Source: Salvator merianae
Taxonomy: Eukaryota > Chordata > Lepidosauria > Squamata > Teiidae
Reading direction: 5' to 3'
DNA length: 64,000 bases
Assembly: GCA_003586115.2 (NCBI GenBank)
Contig: QVOM02000073.1
Location: 35,840,305-35,904,304, forward strand
Shown: in pieces, positions 59,793 to 64,000 of the stretch
Position numbering within the stretch: position 1 is the first letter of the stretch
Layout of the letters: every line of letters starts with the position of its first letter
Notes under the pieces: generated by a model
Told to the model about the DNA's origin: nothing
Databases searched by the model: none
The model's input: the letters and a program-made list of their open reading frames with translations, nothing else
Translations under genes and position numbers: made by a program

Positions 59793-60333
59793 GGCCAGCT
59801 CCAGTTGAAAGATGAATAAAGTACCAACAGGTGATATTCCATAGAAAAGCCCTTCCAGAATAATCGCCTGCTGTTCTGACAGTGTGGCGACCACACTATC
59901 TTTGTGCTTTGGGGAGTTGCATACTTCCGGGTGTTTCACCAGCGCAAAATACTTGAAAGTGTGTGTTTGCAACCACTGCGCACGTGTGGCCATCTTTTCA
60001 GCCCACGCACATGCACAGTAGATGTGCACATCCAGGTATTAAAATACCCGGATGTGTGCTATCACAACCACCACGAATGTGTGGCCATCTTTTCCAACCC
60101 ACATGCATGCACGGTGGATTGAACAATGATGGAGGCTCCATCCACAAAGTAATTTTTAGCGCTATTTTGGGAAAACCTGCCATGAGAGTCAGGTTTTCCT
60201 GAAACAGGCTACTGAACGTTTTTTTGCGGGGGGAGGGTATAGTGTAGCTATGATGGGGTTGCCACAGACACATGTGGCAACCCCACCATAGCGGCACCGT
60301 ATCGGTGCTATATTCTCTCTCCCAGATGTAGCC
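59793..60333 (+). mobile_element. hairpin-bearing TIR element, copy 2
   Basis: It aligns along its whole length with copy 1 (16009-16538): AGAAAAGCCCTTCCAGAAT, CTGACAGTGTGGCGACC, GTGGCCATCTTTTCAGCCC, ACGGTGGATTGAACAATG, GCGCTATTTTGGGAAAACC, AGTCAGGTTTTCCTGAAAC. The conserved stem is at 60248-60291. The left end is GGCCAGCTCCAG; the right end read inward is GGCTACATCTGGG, weaker pairing than in copy 1. TCA and TCC flank it, so the duplication is degraded or absent. Confidence 0.7.
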
Positions 60334-60354
60334 TCCGTATGTCAAATGCTAAGT

Positions 60355-60387
60355 AAAAATAATGCTGGATCACCCAGCATTATTTTT
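60355..60387 (+). repeat. perfect 14-bp hairpin
   Basis: AAAAATAATGCTGG (60355-60368) and CCAGCATTATTTTT (60374-60387) around the loop ATCAC. It lies 21 bases right of element copy 2. Confidence 0.9.
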
Positions 60388-62073
60388 ATTATGACTTAAA
60401 TAGCTGTTCGGCTGCAACAGCCCTGATATGCCACCAGGCCTCTCTGGTAGAGCAGCTACGATGCCGGCATTTTTGCGGTGTCTGGAAGGTCCTATACACC
60501 CTTATCTCCCCTTTAGAGTTTTGACGTTGCTAGATTACTCATGCTAATGCACATCTGGCTCATAAAATGTGAAGAGACTCTGAAATGCCAGGAATCTTGG
60601 ATCAAGAAATTGTTAGTTGCAGTCCAGAACAAAACTCCTGCAAGCCTGTGTTTGAAAAAGTAACATTGCAGAGGGCTGAGTTATAGATTCTCTTCACCCG
60701 CTTGCTTTCAGAGGTTCTATGTGCATCACATTTCATGGAAAATCAGGGGATGGAGGCATGGGGCAGCAATTTGAGGCATACCTGGAGGCTGTATCCCTAG
60801 TTCTGTCTGTTCATCTGACCTTCCATACAGCACTAATATGCACAGGTTCTCTCCCTTGGGCTACAGGTTCTATGCCTTGGATCTTTAGCCCAATCTACAA
60901 CCTCCTCATACATGTATAGATTTTGTCTTTCCAGGGCTACATCAAATTCAGGGTACCTGCAATACAGCCCAGGTGAGTCAGAGCAAGTGGAATATTTACG
61001 AGTGTAGGAAAGAACGCTGGATAAAACAGACAAATGTTTACACAGCCAGGTATATGCATGGAACCACACATCTGAAAGGGCCATGTGCACTCAAAAGTCA
61101 TAGGACTAAACTGAGCATTTATGTGCAATGTCAAACACAATTGTTATAAAACCTTAGAAGAGTATTTTGGAATGGAGAAGTCATTCAGGAAAGAAGTACT
61201 TACCCTTTCTTTTTTTAATTATCATTTTTTATAAACATAATGCACAAACAAAACAGTACTTAACAATCAACTAGCCATTTCTACCCCCCCCTCCCAACAA
61301 CGTTTCCCTCCTTGTTTTCCCCAGTTAAGCCTTACCCTTTCCACACCCATTTTACTGAGCTGCCCTACAAGCTTCTTATCCCTACACAGACATGATGTCT
61401 CCACAGCTGCAGTGGAAGGCACTATGTAGCAGGCAACTTCATGGAAGCTCCCTCCTTCTGCAGTACCCGACGCTTATATCCATGTCTAGGGACATGGTCA
61501 TCCAATGAAGCAACAGGCATCATGCTCTTCAGTGAGCATGCTATGCCACAAAAATGGAGACACAACGCCCAAGACCCTTCCTGCAGAGGTTAGTGGAGCC
61601 ACAGCCTGAATTCCAGGTACACGCTGGTGAGAGCATAAGTGCATCAGGAACACACAATGAGGTACAGAAGGCACTGCAATTGCACAAAAATTGTTAGTGA
61701 AGAAAGGATTGAATATTCCCTCTCTCCTGATCCTTCTATGCCGAAAAGAAATGCTTCCTCAAATTGCACTACAAAGAGTAGCTGTCAATTTAATTTAAAG
61801 CTTAGTGTTTCTCCAAAGAGTCAACAGACAGTACAGCTTGCTATAAAATGTACTGTCAGTGCTAAGAGTTAGGTCCTTTCTGCACCATCTTCTTGGGCCT
61901 CTGACTACTAATTTACCTCTGTATGCTAAAGCCTCTTCTCTCTGCATAAATGTCCTCCTCTCAGCCAGCTTTATTACCCCCCTAAGGCATCTCCCTTTGC
62001 ATCTCACCCTTCTGTTAAAATCTTACCCAAATACCCTATACTGAGATGTCCTTGATCTTTTTTCTTTCAGCTA
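60388..62073. other. unassigned sequence
   Basis: No gene supported. A pyrimidine-rich part at 61200-61330 resembles a reversed retroposon tail, but no family is evident. Confidence 0.4.
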
Positions 62074-62234
62074 TGGCCCTTTCTGCACTGGGCCTTATTC
62101 TGGATCACATCCTGGAACAGGGGCCTGCTGTCCGCATGCAACTCCTGCCATAGTGTACCATAGTCTGCACCAGCATGCATCTGGCAGTCCCCTAATCCAG
62201 CATATAATCTGGAATAAGTGCAGAACTGGCAAAT
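62074..62234. mobile_element. candidate TIR element (GGCCCTTTCTGCAC end)
   Basis: The left end GGCCCTTTCTGCACTGGGCC, then TTATTCTGGAT, pairs with the right end read inward, GCCAGTTCTGCACTTATTCC, then AGATTATATGCTGGAT, with a 5-base gap. The terminus resembles GGGCCTTTTCGCACT of the CpG-rich family, as expected after CpG decay. No clear target duplication. Confidence 0.4.
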
Positions 62235-62262
62235 GTCTGAAAATGCTGATAAAACATTGTTC

Positions 62263-62578
62263 CACTGGCGTAGCAAGGGGGGTGCGCGGGGGGCGGTGCG
62301 CACCGGGCGGCGCCTTGTTGGGGGCGGCGCCCGCCTTTGAGCTGGGCCCTCCCGCCCGCCCTGCGTCCGGTTTGCCTTTAGGCGGCTTACCGGCACGTCC
62401 GCCGCTCGCTCGCCCCGCCCGCCGCTCGCTCGCTCGCTCACCGTGCCGGCTGGCGTGCGCGCGGCCATCATCACGGAGTAGGCAGCTGCAGGGCGGGGCG
62501 TCCTGCAGGGCGGGGCATCCTGCTCAGCTGTCGCCGTTCGGTCCGCCCCGGGTGGCGGAACATATAGCTACGCCGCTG
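62263..62578. mobile_element. 316-bp GC-rich non-autonomous hAT element
   Basis: The left end CACTGGCGTAGC and the right end read inward, CAGCGGCGTAGC, are hAT-type inverted repeats (CAGTGGCGTAGC type). An exact 8-bp duplication CATTGTTC flanks it (62255-62262, 62579-62586). The interior is very GC- and CpG-rich with GCTCGCTCGC repeats and two GCAGGGCGGGGC units. Frames across it (for example 62153-62611 on the plus strand, Arg/Ala/Pro-rich) are composition artefacts. No transposase. Confidence 0.92.
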
Positions 62579-62714
62579 CATTGTTCTCTAAAGTCTACTG
62601 CTTTAAAATAATTCCAGTTCTGAATTTTTATGGCAATCCTGCTGTGTAATTTCTTGCCTGTATTTCCCATATATCAATCTATTCCTCTGGTGTATCTGAT
62701 GCTTGGAAATTGTC

Positions 62715-63745
62715 ACGGGCCCAGACCAGAGCGTTGAGACTGTTAACAGGGACTGGGGCTTTGAACGCATCACATCATTGCTTCATCAATTGCACTGGCT
62801 CCCAGTCTATTTCTGGGTCCAATTTAAAGTGTTCACTTTAACCTCTGAAGATTAAATAGGGCCTGTTCGCACTGAGGCAAGTAGAACGTTCTAATTAGCA
62901 TGCTTCAGGCCGGTGCAGATGAGGAGAGGTTCCGCACATTCGCACTCATTGGTGGTAGACCGTACCCGAAGCTAGCCGGCTGCCACGTCAGTGCGAATGC
63001 TTCGGCACCAGGTCCGTACCTGCTCCTTCACCAGCGCCCGGACATCCCTCCCTCCAATGCTCGCCATTGGCGGAGCGCTCTTTCCTAGCGGCGGCATTTC
63101 CACGGCCACGCTCCGAAGCTGCGGAGCCGACTTCGCATCCAGCGATGGGAGGAAGGGGCTAGATTATGAAGCCGTTGCGAAGACAGCGGGAACCGGATGC
63201 AGCTTCGTCCTCGCTTACAAAGTACGCTCCGAAGCAGGCGGGTGTCTTCGTAGCGAGGAACGGCGCATGCGGAAAGCAACTACATCCGCCGACATCAGGG
63301 TGACAGACAAGAANGTGAAAGACGAGGGGAGTGCGAAAGCACCGTCCCCGATCTTCGCTCAATCGCGCAAGTTGGGATGAAGACAAGTAATTACTTGTCT
63401 TGCCTTACCAAACATCAGGTACGAATCGGGGGAGGCAGTGCGCACTTCACCCGCGGCAGTGCAAAGCATCCGTTCCAGCGAGCGGCCAAGAACGGTCTAC
63501 CGCTGTAGTGCAAACAGGCCCATAGCTTGGGACTGGGTTACCCAAGACAATGCCCTGCACTCTACATCCCTATTCATAACCTGAGATTTGCAAAACAAAT
63601 CCTGCTATGTGTGCCTCCCACAAAGGAAGAGTCTTCTCAGTGATGGCACCTCAGGCTCTGGAACAGCCTCCCAAGAGATGTCTGCCTAGTATCACCACTT
63701 TAACTTTAAAGCAGGGAATTTTATGTTCTCCCACTCCATAGTGTC
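62715..63745 (+). mobile_element. L2 LINE 3' fragment, split by a TIR element (copy C)
   Basis: The left part (62715-62858) reads LHQLHWLPVYFWVQFKVFTL near 62785-62840, the L2 LHWLPIRYQAQFKVLTL block. The right part (63522-63745) continues with GCTTGGGACTGGGTTACC (GLGPKYL region), a worn QICYVCLPQRKSLLSDGTSGSGTAS-like stretch (first 20 of these fit RAFSV...) and stops. Splitting element at 62859-63521. Confidence 0.8.
62859..63521 (-). mobile_element. 663-bp CpG-rich TIR element in L2 copy C, ATA target duplication
   Basis: The left end GGGCCTGTTCGCACTGAGGC and the right end read inward, GGGCCTGTTTGCACTACAGC, pair well, and the next bases (GTAGAACGTTCT, GTAGACCGTTCT) also pair. ATA flanks both sides (62856-62858, 63522-63524). 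Removal restores TTAAATAGCTTGGGACTGGG, aligned with CTAAATGGCTTGGGCCCCAA at 4769-4788 of the intact L2. Read in reverse it matches the first 210 bases of 41854-42410, so the two are copies of one family in opposite orientation. CpG-rich with TTCGCAC and CTTCGGAG words. N at 63314. No transposase frame. Confidence 0.82.
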
Positions 63746-63913
63746 TTGCCCCATTCCTGGTGCAATTCCCAGGGAGTGGCCTTCATATCACGCACCAAGG
63801 TCTGTGGTGTGGAAGTTACCTTGGTGTGCAGAGGTTGACCAATGGCGTGAGTTCCCCTCAGCATATTCATTTTTGCCAGCAAATAACATAAACTGTCAAT
63901 AATCAACCCTGGC
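63746..63913. other. unassigned sequence
   Basis: Short spacer between the L2 fragment and the BovB-like end; no feature recognised. Confidence 0.35.
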
Positions 63914-64000
63914 TGCTCACTGGGAGGACTAATACTGAAACAGAAGCTCACATACTTTGGCCACATAAGAAGAAGACAGGATTCACTAGTAAGGACTCTG
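63914..64000 (+). mobile_element. RTE/BovB LINE, ORF2 C-terminal piece, runs off the window
   Basis: The frame from about 63931 reads LKQKLTYFGHIRRRQDSLVR, then TL, matching the LKLQYFGHLMRR.DSLEKTL block at the C-terminus of RTE-clade (BovB) reverse transcriptases. Upstream GCTCACTGGGAGGACTAAT also fits BovB. The 5' side is cut off and the 3' side lies beyond 64000. BovB is the partner of Sauria-type SINE tails, in keeping with the SINEs above. Confidence 0.7.

Noticed and set aside
62153..62611. 152-codon Arg/Ala/Pro-rich frame and an apparent CpG-island promoter
   Set aside because: It spans the hAT element proven by TIRs and an 8-bp duplication; its composition explains the frame.
1..64000. 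CRISPR arrays, prophage, operons or other prokaryotic systems
   Set aside because: No regularly spaced repeats with unique spacers and no prokaryotic gene organisation; the sequence is vertebrate.

Overview
The window looks like vertebrate, most probably squamate reptile, non-coding DNA (intergenic or deep intronic). The evidence is the repeat mix: 5'-truncated CR1-clade and L2 LINEs with readable reverse-transcriptase remnants, an RTE/BovB LINE end running off the right edge, tRNA-headed SINEs with a Sauria-SINE/BovB-like body, hAT elements and many short non-autonomous DNA transposons. An L2 copy with a 252-codon uninterrupted frame points to fairly recent L2 activity, as in lizards and snakes; a tuatara-like source is not excluded. 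No host protein-coding gene, rRNA, functional tRNA gene or CRISPR array could be supported. Most open frames in the window are chance frames, repeat translations or LINE debris.

Layout. 0.3-5.2 kb: a CR1 fragment carrying a perfect 84-bp tandem duplication, an internally deleted L3-like CR1-clade LINE, a 675-bp terminal-inverted-repeat (TIR) element with a TAA target duplication, and an L2 3' end. 5.2-16 kb: mostly unique AT-rich sequence with microsatellites, a LINE tail, one copy of a 158-bp retro-unit, a candidate conserved non-coding block near 13.7 kb and a weak candidate exon near 14.3 kb. 16-25.6 kb: a hairpin-bearing DNA element, the second copy of the retro-unit, a GATGTGCGAA-ended element, a small TIR element and a minus-strand L2. 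28.6-42.5 kb: four L3-like pieces on the plus strand, one split by a 1.17-kb TIR element, then an L2 split by a 557-bp CpG-rich TIR element and containing a small internal inversion. 43-60 kb: unique sequence with a possible solo LTR, SINEs, microsatellites, two foldback elements and more copies of the hairpin-bearing family. 60-64 kb: a 316-bp GC-rich hAT element with an exact 8-bp target duplication, an L2 split by a 663-bp relative of the 557-bp TIR element, and the BovB end.

The recurring theme is nested insertion. LINE ends that can be aligned to sister copies show the empty site of three TIR elements, each flanked by a 3-bp duplication (GTA, ATA, GAG); two more elements show TAA and CAT. 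Their termini start with GG and fall into two related types (GGGCCTGTTCGCAC-like and GGCTGCATTC-like). This fits non-autonomous PIF/Harbinger-type elements, but no transposase frame is present, so the superfamily call is inference. This set is the most interesting content of the window. One undetermined base lies at 63314.
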